Below, one piece after another: positions 8,132 through 13,269 of a stretch of DNA of 13,269 nucleotides. The stretch comes from Limnochordia bacterium (lineage in GTDB: Bacteria > Bacillota > Limnochordia > Darwinibacteriales > SLO01), in the NCBI GenBank assembly GCA_007132635.1, contig SLOG01000182.1, positions 1-13,269 of the forward strand, read 5' to 3'. Below the pieces are notes generated by a model. The model was not told the DNA's origin and searched no databases. It saw only the letters and a program-made list of their open reading frames with translations. Position 1 is the stretch's first letter. Each line of letters starts with the position of its first letter. A program made the translations under genes and the position numbers.

Positions 8132-8575
8132 ATGGTGGAGGTTACCAAGAAAGCGGAGTACGCCATCAGCGCGCTAGTCGAGTTGGCGGCCCATCCCGAT
8201 GGGTACATTTCGTCGCGGGAAATAGCTAATAGGCAGAATATTCCACCTAACTTTCTACCCCAAATCATGGCTACCCTTCGTACGAAGGGATGGGTAGAAG
8301 GAGTCCGGGGCCCTGGAGGCGGTGTCCGCTTAGTGATAAACCCGCGCGATATTTCGGTCAAAGAGGTTGTCGAACTGATCGAAGGACCGATAGCCATAAC
8401 GCGCTGCCTGCTCCGCGAGGGGTACTGTGAAAACCGCGATAACTGCCCTCTGCATGAGGTTTGGGAAGAAGCACAGACAGCCATGATAAAAGTCCTAGAT
8501 GAACGCACTTTGTGGGATGTGGCGACCAGCACGAAAGGTGCAGTGACCAAGGCGGGTCTTGGGGACGGGGAGTAA
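8132..8575 (+). CDS. Rrf2 family transcriptional regulator, IscR-like
   Basis: DNA-binding winged-helix regulator of 147 residues. The N-terminal TKKAEYAISALVELA matches the Rrf2 start helix. SSREIANRQNIPPNFLPQIM is the recognition helix-turn-helix, and the wing carries GVRGPGGGVRLV. C92, C99, C105 and H108 reproduce the IscR [2Fe-2S] ligand set (three Cys plus a His three residues after the last Cys), so it probably senses iron-sulfur or redox state. GTG at 8135 is an equally good start: it is seven bases from the GGAGG site and gives the usual Rrf2 N-terminus, against four bases for ATG at 8132. It leads an operon with a Skp-like protein and rubredoxin and may repress its own promoter. Confidence 0.92.
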   Translation: MVEVTKKAEYAISALVELAAHPDGYISSREIANRQNIPPNFLPQIMATLRTKGWVEGVRGPGGGVRLVINPRDISVKEVVELIEGPIAITRCLLREGYCENRDNCPLHEVWEEAQTAMIKVLDERTLWDVATSTKGAVTKAGLGDGE

Positions 8576-8616
8576 GGTTTCGGATTAATCTATCATTTTT
8601 AAGGGGGATTATCTGC

Positions 8617-9075
8617 GTGCGAAAATCAGTTTTACTGTTTGGGTTGGTTTTAGTGTTGGCAGCTGCGGCAGGAGTTGGGGCATCTAGTGTGGGCTATGTA
8701 GATTTCGAGTTTCTGTTCAACGCTCATCCAGAGTATGACAGCAGGAATGCGGAACTTCAGGCCTATGCTGAGGAGATCACGGAGGAGTTCCAGACAGCGG
8801 CAGCGGAGCTGGAGACCGAAAATGAAATGGAGAGTTTGGCTGCTGAGTTTGAGCGCCAGCTCGATCAAACAGCCGATGAGCTGCGAGCGGCGTTGATTGC
8901 CTCTGTCCGAGAGTTTATCGGCCAAGTGGCCGACGAACAGGGCGTTTCCGTCGTTCTTCCGGATGCAACCATTCTGTACGGAGGCGTTAATCTGACTCCT
9001 ATAGTTCTTGAGACGATGTATGAGTCCTACGGCATTTCTGTTCCCAGCAGTCTGCGAGAGTATCTAGAAAATTGA
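8617..9075 (+). CDS. OmpH/Skp-like periplasmic protein
   Basis: Probable secreted chaperone-like protein of the OmpH/Skp family, which in diderm bacteria holds unfolded outer-membrane proteins in the periplasm. The 152-residue protein has a signal peptide (RKS start, hydrophobic run to about residue 18, cleavage near GVGAS at 19-23). The family strand VGYVDFEFLFNAHPEY follows, then a long Glu/Ala-rich helical region (about 42-115) that would form the coiled-coil tentacles. It ends with the typical VSVVLPDATILYGGVNLTP segment. The GTG at 8617 has AGGGGG nine bases upstream and places the signal peptide at the N-terminus; longer readings lack this. It lies 41 bp after rrf2 and 17 bp before rubredoxin. 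Sequence similarity is modest, so function is inferred. Confidence 0.8.
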   Translation: MRKSVLLFGLVLVLAAAAGVGASSVGYVDFEFLFNAHPEYDSRNAELQAYAEEITEEFQTAAAELETENEMESLAAEFERQLDQTADELRAALIASVREFIGQVADEQGVSVVLPDATILYGGVNLTPIVLETMYESYGISVPSSLREYLEN

Positions 9076-9092
9076 TGTAGGAGGCGTTTAGC

Positions 9093-9254
9093 ATGTCAAA
9101 GTGGGAATGTACGGTATGTGGTTACATTTATGATCCTGCTGAGGGGGATTCATCGCAGGATGTGGCACCAGGGACAGCGTTTGCGGATCTGCCGGAGGAT
9201 TGGGTATGCCCCGAGTGCGGTGTTGGGAAAGACATGTTCGAGGAGATGGCATAG
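9093..9254 (+). CDS. Rubredoxin
   Basis: A 53-residue mononuclear iron electron carrier of the cytoplasm, common in anaerobes, where it passes electrons to oxygen- or superoxide-detoxifying enzymes. Both iron-binding knuckles are complete: CTVCGYIYDP (C6, C9) and CPECGVGK (C39, C42). The conserved GDSSQDVAPGTAFADLPEDW stretch lies between them. ATG is preceded by TAGGAGG at good spacing. It is the last gene of the operon begun by the IscR-like regulator, 17 bp after the Skp-like gene, and a hairpin follows. Length and motifs are canonical. Confidence 0.96.
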   Translation: MSKWECTVCGYIYDPAEGDSSQDVAPGTAFADLPEDWVCPECGVGKDMFEEMA

Positions 9255-9283
9255 AAGTTCACATAGATTGTTCTTAGGATTCA

Positions 9284-9306
9284 AAGGCCCCGGGCGGGCC
9301 TTGTTT
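9284..9306 (+). terminator. Hairpin terminator after rubredoxin
   Basis: AAGGCCC (9284-9290) pairs perfectly with GGGCCTT (9296-9302) around a 5-base loop, followed by GTTTC and an AT-rich stretch. The T-tract is short, so termination may be partial. It separates the rubredoxin operon from the next promoter at 9338. Confidence 0.65.
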
Positions 9307-9337
9307 CATATTTAACAAAAATTTACGTTCTTTTGTA

Positions 9338-9367
9338 TTGACTTGCGGGGAAACCTCCAATTATAAT
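9338..9367 (+). promoter_or_regulatory. Near-consensus promoter of the small cysteine-rich gene
   Basis: TTGACT (9338-9343), an 18-base spacer and a perfect TATAAT (9362-9367). Transcription would begin near 9374, about 30 bases before the ATG at 9406. The -35 region shares TTGACTTGC with the rrf2 operon promoter. Confidence 0.82.
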
Positions 9368-9405
9368 CCTTTAAAGTGTGTCAATGGCGAATTGGGGGTG
9401 AAGAG

Positions 9406-9576
9406 ATGACTTGTCCAGATAGAAAGCGGCAGATTCGACCAAACCGCTGCCTAACATGTGAACACTGCGGTGGGCTCAATAACGGTGGGGTTCTGTGTTT
9501 CAAAGCCAACCGAAAGATTAACTATGATCTTCCCGGGCTCTCTCGCGACTTGGCTCTTCCCCGACCACGTTCGTGA
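9406..9576 (+). CDS. Small cysteine-rich protein, unknown function
   Basis: I do not recognise this 56-residue protein. It is basic and has five cysteines: C3, then CLTCEHCGG (C15, C18, C21) and C31 in GVLCFKAN. The C-x2-C-x2-C-x9-C pattern suggests a bound zinc or iron-sulfur centre; no ferredoxin proline or rubredoxin knuckle is present. The C-terminal third (YDLPGLSRDLALPRPRS) has no cysteines. The ATG has GGGGGTG five bases upstream and its own near-consensus promoter, which strongly supports a real gene despite its size. An in-frame GTG at 9376 would sit at the transcription start and is unlikely. No clear terminator follows. Confidence 0.75.
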   Translation: MTCPDRKRQIRPNRCLTCEHCGGLNNGGVLCFKANRKINYDLPGLSRDLALPRPRS

Positions 9577-9595
9577 AGTCTCTGAGTTTTTTCCC

Positions 9596-9624
9596 TTGCG
9601 CACGTCGATCGAGTATGCTAGAAT
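9596..9624 (+). promoter_or_regulatory. Extended -10 promoter of tadA
   Basis: TTGCGC (9596-9601), a 17-base spacer and TAGAAT (9619-9624) with an upstream TG at 9616-9617. It ends 16 bases before the tadA ATG. It probably also transcribes the two tRNA-Ser genes, since no clear promoter is seen between them and tadA. Confidence 0.65.
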
Positions 9625-9640
9625 GCGTGTGTGAGGAACA

Positions 9641-10096
9641 ATGAACAGGAACTATATGCGCTGCGCGATAGCTGAGGCCGTGAAGGCTTTGGAAAAGGGT
9701 GAGGTCCCAGTCGGGGCGGTTATTGTCCATCGTGGAAGGGTCATAGCGCGTGGACACAATTCGCGGGAAACACTGCGCGACCCAACCGCTCATGCCGAGA
9801 TGATCGCTATTCGCGAGGCCTCCAGGATCTTAGGGCGCTGGCGACTGACCGATGCAGAGCTCTATGTTACCCTTGAGCCCTGTCCGATGTGTGCTGGTGC
9901 AATTATCAGTGCTCGTCTCCGTACGGTGGTGTTTGGAGCCTTGGACCCTAAAGCTGGGGCAGCGGGGTCTGTTCTAGATCTGTTGGCAGACTCGCGTTTC
10001 AACTCGAGACCTCACGTGTATGATGCTGTAATGTGGCGCGAATGCCGCGCCTTACTGCATTCTTTTTTTGCGAAACGACGTAACTCGGAGAGGTGA
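9641..10096 (+). CDS. tadA: tRNA-specific adenosine deaminase
   Basis: Deaminates adenosine 34 of tRNA-Arg(ACG) to inosine. The 151-residue zinc enzyme has the cytidine/deoxycytidylate deaminase fold: EVPVGAVIV near the N-terminus, the HAE motif (H51 zinc ligand, E53 proton shuttle) and PCPMC (C81 and C84, the other zinc ligands), followed by FGALDPKAGAAGS, typical of TadA. ATG has a GAGG site a few bases upstream. Its last codons and the TGA stop overlap the first ten bases of the tRNA-Ser(CGA) gene. The order tadA, SRP RNA, dnaX is the one seen in Bacillus subtilis and many other Firmicutes. Confidence 0.96.
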   Translation: MNRNYMRCAIAEAVKALEKGEVPVGAVIVHRGRVIARGHNSRETLRDPTAHAEMIAIREASRILGRWRLTDAELYVTLEPCPMCAGAIISARLRTVVFGALDPKAGAAGSVLDLLADSRFNSRPHVYDAVMWRECRALLHSFFAKRRNSER

Positions 10097-10176
10097 CAGA
10101 GTGGCCGAATGTGGCGGTCTCGAAAACCGTTGGACGTTTCTGCGTCCCGTGGGTTCAAATCCCACCCTCTCCGCCA
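10087..10176 (+). tRNA. tRNA-Ser (anticodon CGA)
   Basis: A 7-bp acceptor stem (GGAGAGG with CCTCTCC), G discriminator and encoded CCA. The anticodon loop CTCGAAA is closed by GCGGT/ACCGT, giving anticodon CGA, which reads UCG. A long variable arm (GGACG/CGTCC) is the class II serine hallmark, and the T-loop is GGGTTCAAATCCC. The 5' end lies inside the tadA coding region. Confidence 0.96.
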
Positions 10177-10210
10177 TTTAGTGTCTCGCGCAGAATACCT
10201 TTTTACGTTC

Positions 10211-10303
10211 GGAGAGATGCTGGAGCTGGCTGAACAGGCACGACTGGAAATCGTGTAGGGGTGTTAAAGCCTCTCGAGGGTTCGAATCCCTCTCTCTCCG
10301 CCA
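10211..10303 (+). tRNA. tRNA-Ser (anticodon GGA)
   Basis: Acceptor stem GGAGAGA/TCTCTCC, G discriminator and encoded CCA. The anticodon stem CACGA/TCGTG closes loop CTGGAAA, giving anticodon GGA, which reads UCC/UCU. The variable arm is long and the T-arm is GAGGGTTCGAATCCCTC. It follows the first tRNA-Ser by 34 bases and is probably cotranscribed with it. Confidence 0.96.
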
Positions 10304-10315
10304 TTTGTTCTGAGT

Positions 10316-10342
10316 AACGGTGGGATTCGTCCTGCCGTTTTT
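10316..10342 (+). terminator. Rho-independent terminator after the tRNA-Ser pair
   Basis: A 10-bp stem with two G-U pairs (10316-10325 with 10330-10339) closes a TTCG tetraloop and runs directly into TTTTT. It ends the tadA/tRNA transcript. The roughly 50 bases between it and the next gene hold no clear promoter. Confidence 0.85.
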
Positions 10343-10395
10343 CTGCGTCTATCTTTCGGCCATTAAGGCGATCACGTGGGTTGGGAGGCGGTTTT

Positions 10396-11325
10396 GTGTT
10401 GACCGTGGTAAAGGGCGGCTTTGAAGATGCCCTTGGTCGTGTTGAGGTTTGCGGAATGGAAGAGATTGATTCCGGCAACTTGGTAGTGGCGAAGGTCCAA
10501 GGTATCGAGCAGCCTGTATCTGTCGAGGTTGCTTGGAATGAATCAGTTGATTTTCTGGCTGGGACCCTCGATTGCCCTATCCAACATGTAGGACCTGTGT
10601 TGGAAGCTTGTGAGTCGGTAGCTGATGAGTTGGACTGCGGTTCGGTTGTTTTTGCGAACCAAGGACGGGAATCTGCGTTCGAATCGCAGGGCTATTCCAG
10701 ACAGTACATATACCCTGCAGAGGATTTACCGCGGCCGCCATCAGACGTTCATATTGACTTCTGCCTCGTTGATGGTCTGATCGAGGACTTTCGTCGTGAA
10801 CTAGCAGAACTCTTGGGACAGCCTGTACACTGTTTGGTTTCCAACGACGAGCGGCCCTTTATCTACTCCATTGATTGGAGCGCGGATCTTTCCGGAGACT
10901 TATTCAAGTGCTTTCTTCATCTGCATCCTATGACCGGGACCGCTTATTTAGAGGAACTAGTAGTCCCTAAGGCGCTGCGGTTCATGCGAATCGGTTCGAA
11001 GGCAGCCGAAGGGCTGAAGTCAATCATCTCCGAAGCGCATTGCAGGTACCTCTATTTGACTTCGAAGCAGCGAGCCGAAGGGTTCTGGGAGAAGCAGGGA
11101 TTTGGTTATGTTAATCGTCTTAACCGTCGCAGTGAGCGGCGGCGTGTGAGAGCGCTTAGACGACGCCCTGGTTGGGACCGCGCCTTTTTCCAAGGACAGC
11201 CGCTTCCGAACCCAACGTGGTGCTACCGCAACCATCCGCAAGATGATCTGGATCTGTACTTGGCGCTGCGTGACTGGCCATTTACTGACTCGGGTATCCA
11301 CGGCATAGTGGGGAAATGCTTATAG
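10396..11325 (+). CDS. GNAT-like acetyltransferase, possibly with duplicated fold
   Basis: Unassigned 309-residue protein. The C-terminal half shows a GNAT pattern: strand AYLEELVVP (183-191), then RFMRIGSKAAEGL (195-207), which resembles the acetyl-CoA loop Q/R-x-x-G-x-G/A but with Arg in place of the first Gly. It continues with YLYLTSKQRAEGFWEKQGFGYV (218-239), the strand-helix end of the fold. The N-terminal half repeats the last part in degenerate form (SVVFANQGRESAFESQGYSR, 83-102), so the protein may be two GNAT modules in tandem. A basic linker (RRSERRRVRALRRR) and an unrecognised tail follow. The GTG at 10396 has GGGAGG seven bases upstream. Its place between tRNA-Ser and the SRP RNA gives no functional hint. 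Confidence 0.7.
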   Translation: MLTVVKGGFEDALGRVEVCGMEEIDSGNLVVAKVQGIEQPVSVEVAWNESVDFLAGTLDCPIQHVGPVLEACESVADELDCGSVVFANQGRESAFESQGYSRQYIYPAEDLPRPPSDVHIDFCLVDGLIEDFRRELAELLGQPVHCLVSNDERPFIYSIDWSADLSGDLFKCFLHLHPMTGTAYLEELVVPKALRFMRIGSKAAEGLKSIISEAHCRYLYLTSKQRAEGFWEKQGFGYVNRLNRRSERRRVRALRRRPGWDRAFFQGQPLPNPTWCYRNHPQDDLDLYLALRDWPFTDSGIHGIVGKCL

Positions 11326-11343
11326 TGAGCGCTTTTTGGGTCG

Positions 11344-11360
11344 TCTGTCAACTTGACAGA
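11344..11360. repeat. 17-base palindrome overlapping the SRP RNA promoter -35 box
   Basis: TCTGTCAA-C-TTGACAGA is a perfect inverted repeat with 8-base arms. Its right arm contains the whole TTGACA -35 box of the SRP RNA promoter. It could be an operator or chance symmetry around a -35 box. It has no T-run, so it is a poor terminator for the preceding gene. Confidence 0.6.
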
Positions 11361-11382
11361 GTTTGAAGTCTTACTGTATAAT
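11353..11382 (+). promoter_or_regulatory. Consensus promoter of the SRP RNA gene
   Basis: Perfect TTGACA (11353-11358) and perfect TATAAT (11377-11382) are separated by 18 bases. Transcription is expected around G11389, exactly where the conserved SRP RNA 5' end begins. The strength fits a highly expressed stable RNA. Confidence 0.93.
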
Positions 11383-11387
11383 TGCGG

Positions 11388-11656
11388 TGTCGTGCTAGAC
11401 GGGGAGTTAGCGGTGCCCTGTACCCGCAATCCGCTATAGCGGGGTCGAAAGCCTGTCATGAGGACTGATCTTGTAGAGTCTGGTTCAAATAAGTGGTGTT
11501 GAAGATCGGGTCTCGCGCAATAGGAATCCTTAAATCCCGTCAGGTCCGGAAGGAAGCAGCGGTAAGGGGACCCTCCTATGTGCCGCGAGGAAGCCTGGTC
11601 GGAGCTAACTGTTTGAATATCGTCTGGAAGATCTTTTCGAAGACAGGAGCACGACA
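11388..11656 (+). ncRNA. ffs: Signal recognition particle RNA, long Firmicutes type (scRNA)
   Basis: RNA core of the SRP, which binds Ffh and targets nascent membrane and secreted proteins. The 5' part (GTGCTAGACGGGGAGTTAGC and onward to about 11450) closely matches the Alu domain of Bacillus subtilis scRNA. The S-domain has the near-invariant CAGGTCCGGAAGGAAGCAGC (11541-11560) with its GGAA tetraloop at 11548-11551. The ends pair over nine bases (11388-11396 with 11648-11656). At about 270 nt it is the long form with Alu domain, not the 4.5S form. It lies directly upstream of dnaX, as in Firmicutes. Confidence 0.96.
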
Positions 11657-11666
11657 TTTCTTTTTT
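11648..11666 (+). terminator. T-tract ending the SRP RNA
   Basis: The 3' strand of the SRP RNA closing helix (11648-11656) runs directly into TTTCTTTTTT (11657-11666), giving intrinsic termination. It lies only about 30 bases before the dnaX start, so dnaX is expressed by read-through or by a promoter I cannot identify. Confidence 0.75.
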
Positions 11667-11697
11667 GCTATATGGTCCTTGGAAGGAGGCGTGTCTA

Positions 11698-13269
11698 GTG
11701 GCATACCTTTCGCTGTATCGTCGATGGCGGCCCCAAGGTTTTTCCGACGTTGTGGGCCAGAAACATGTCGTCAGAGCTTTGCAGAACAGTCTGCGTGACG
11801 GCAAGGTGTCACATGCCTACCTATTTTCAGGGCCGCGCGGTACTGGAAAGACGACAGTGGCTCGCCTTCTCGCGAAAGGGCTCAACTGTGATGAGGGTCC
11901 CGCTCCTGAACCTTGTGGGTGCTGTGAAGAATGCCAAGCCATCACACAGGGGCGCTCTCTCAATGTGGTTGAGATTGATGGGGCATCCAACCGAGGTATA
12001 GACGAGATCCGCGAGCTGCGGGAGCAAGTGCGTTATGCGGCGGCAGCAGGCCGCTGGAAAATCTATGTCATCGATGAGATTCACATGCTGACGACCGAAG
12101 CGTTTAACGCGCTCTTGAAGACCTTGGAGGAGCCGCCCAGTCGCGTTGTGTTTGTGTTCGCCACCACCGCCCCGGACCGAATCCCAAACACCATTGTATC
12201 GCGCTGTCAGCGTTACGACTTTCGCCGTTTCTCGGTCGAGGAGATCGCTGAACGCCTGCAGCAGGTGGCCCAAGAAGAGGGGTTTCAGTGTGAAGCGGCG
12301 GCTTTGGACTTAATCGCCCAGCACTCAGAAGGCGGAATGCGTGACGCGCTGGGGATTCTCGATCAGTGCACAGCCTATGCCGAGGCCGTTGATACCGAAG
12401 TGGTCAGTGAGGTGCTGGGAGTCGTGAGTCAGGCACAGCTGCGGGAATTTGCTGACTGCCTTCATCAACGGCAGTCGCGCGAAGCTATTGGCGCGATTCA
12501 TGATCTGTATCGTTCGGGCAAGGATTTGGGTCAGTTTACCCGGGATCTCGTCAGTTATCTGCGACAGAGACTGTTAGAGGGAGAGGGAGACTGGTCGGCA
12601 CCGGAAATTCTGCGAGTGCTCGAGCTTCTCGGTCAGTGTGAACGGGATCTTCGCTACGCGGCCGAACCTGTCATCCCCTTGGAACTGGCGGTCGTTCGTT
12701 TCGCAGATATTCCCGATAGTTGGCAGTTGCTTGAGGATAAGGTGGCCGCATTGGAGGCTGAGCTTGGAGAGATGAAGAAACAGCCTCCTGCACGAGCACC
12801 TGCGACGACGGTGGACACAGAAAATGACGAGTCAAGTGCGGGCGTTTCGCTCCGCGGTTCAGACGCAAAGCGTCTTTCTGGGATCCGACGACGGTGGGAT
12901 GATTTTCTCGATATGCTTCGCACTGAACGCCTTGTGCAGTCGGAAGCGTTCTTGCGGGAAGGGCACCCGGCTTCGATATCTGGAGATTGCCTGACGGTGG
13001 CGTTTGCCAAGGAAAGAGGGTTTCACAAGGCGAGGATTGAACAAGATAAGCATCGAGAACCGGCGGAGCGCGTGCTATCCAAATTCTTCGGGGAAACCCT
13101 GAGGCTCCAGTGCATAACCGGTGAGCCGGCTTCCTCCGACGAAGCAGATGAAGCCGACGAATCGCAGTTGACTGAAACAGTCGGTACTACTGACGGCCCT
13201 AGCGATAATGGAGTGGACTCAGCGGAAACGATTCAGCCGGTAAGCGACGATGATCCCGAACATGATGAG
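11698..13269 (+). CDS. dnaX: DNA polymerase III subunit tau/gamma (3' end outside window)
   Basis: Clamp-loader ATPase subunit that loads the sliding clamp and links the replisome. At least 524 residues are present; the frame is open to the last base. AAA+ features in order: YRRWRPQGFSDVVGQ at the N-terminus, Walker A GPRGTGKTT (45-53), zinc cysteines C64, C73, C76 and C79, Walker B VIDEIHML (124-131), sensor 1 FATT (154-157), the arginine finger SRC (168-170) and sensor 2 GGMRDAL (212-218). A coiled-coil-like linker (WQLLEDKVAALEAELGEMKK) leads to the tau-type C-terminal domain, and then a long acidic tail begins near residue 480. GTG at 11698 has GAAGGAGG eight bases upstream. No slippery A-run for gamma frameshifting is visible. 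Confidence 0.95.
   Translation, partial: MAYLSLYRRWRPQGFSDVVGQKHVVRALQNSLRDGKVSHAYLFSGPRGTGKTTVARLLAKGLNCDEGPAPEPCGCCEECQAITQGRSLNVVEIDGASNRGIDEIRELREQVRYAAAAGRWKIYVIDEIHMLTTEAFNALLKTLEEPPSRVVFVFATTAPDRIPNTIVSRCQRYDFRRFSVEEIAERLQQVAQEEGFQCEAAALDLIAQHSEGGMRDALGILDQCTAYAEAVDTEVVSEVLGVVSQAQLREFADCLHQRQSREAIGAIHDLYRSGKDLGQFTRDLVSYLRQRLLEGEGDWSAPEILRVLELLGQCERDLRYAAEPVIPLELAVVRFADIPDSWQLLEDKVAALEAELGEMKKQPPARAPATTVDTENDESSAGVSLRGSDAKRLSGIRRRWDDFLDMLRTERLVQSEAFLREGHPASISGDCLTVAFAKERGFHKARIEQDKHREPAERVLSKFFGETLRLQCITGEPASSDEADEADESQLTETVGTTDGPSDNGVDSAETIQPVSDDDPEHDE

Noticed and set aside
8128..8550. Minus-strand frame of 140 residues opposite rrf2
   Set aside because: It is the complement of a well-supported Rrf2 gene, with no ribosome site and no family features.
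9577..9595. T-run (TTTTTT) after the small cysteine-rich gene as a terminator
   Set aside because: Only a 4-bp stem (CACG-TT-CGTG) precedes it and it is separated from the T-run, so no convincing intrinsic terminator is formed.
10035..10072. GGCGCG/CGCGCC hairpin followed by a T7 run near the end of tadA, terminator-like
   Set aside because: The T-run begins about 11 bases after the stem rather than next to it, and the element lies inside a conserved coding region.
10203..10478. Minus-strand reading frame of 91 residues containing EGFEPSRGFNTPTRFPVVPV
   Set aside because: This is the well-known spurious translation of the antisense strand of a tRNA-Ser gene; the region is fully explained by tRNA-Ser(GGA) and its terminator.
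11223..11804. Minus-strand frame of 193 residues
   Set aside because: It runs antisense through the SRP RNA and into dnaX and the GNAT-like gene, has no ribosome site, and resembles no protein family.
11698..13269. Possible programmed frameshift site for a gamma form of DnaX
   Set aside because: No A-rich slippery heptamer with a downstream stem was found in the visible part of the gene.

Overview
The window looks like a chromosomal segment of a bacterium with moderate GC content, strong Shine-Dalgarno sites and frequent GTG/TTG starts. The right third has the Bacillus/Clostridium-type order tadA, tRNA-Ser, SRP RNA, dnaX. Its SRP RNA is the long Firmicutes form with an Alu domain. The AI-2E-family protein also resembles the firmicute YtvI type. 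Against a classical Gram-positive, there is a Skp/OmpH-like periplasmic protein, and the solute-binding protein has a plain signal peptide without a lipobox cysteine. The best guess is a deep-branching or diderm member of the Firmicutes (Bacillota), probably anaerobic given the rubredoxin and the IscR-like Rrf2 regulator. This placement is inference.

Left region (1-3660, minus strand): a three-gene peptide/nickel-type ABC importer operon in the order binding protein (2011-3528), DppB-like permease (989-1918), DppC-like permease (85-975). A stem-loop separates the first two genes, and a perfect 18-bp hairpin closes the operon. No ATPase gene is visible.

Middle left (3664-6338, minus strand): a Ppx/GppA-type phosphatase followed 25 bp later by an AI-2E/YtvI-like membrane protein, probably transcribed together from an extended -10 promoter. 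Divergent from it are a small MscS channel and, 15 bp downstream, an unassigned SAM-dependent methyltransferase (6403-8007, plus strand).

Middle right (8045-9306, plus strand): a near-consensus promoter drives an Rrf2 regulator with the IscR-type Cys3-His ligand set, a Skp/OmpH-like secreted protein and a 53-residue rubredoxin, ended by a hairpin. A second near-consensus promoter then drives a 56-residue cysteine-rich protein of unknown function (9406-9576).

Right region (9596-13269, plus strand): tadA, whose stop codon lies inside the following tRNA-Ser(CGA) gene; tRNA-Ser(GGA); a terminator; an unusual GNAT-like protein with what looks like a degenerate duplicated fold; the SRP RNA with its own TTGACA-18-TATAAT promoter; and dnaX, which runs off the window end. 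These genes serve translation, protein targeting and replication. I see no mobile element, CRISPR array, phage gene or defence system.
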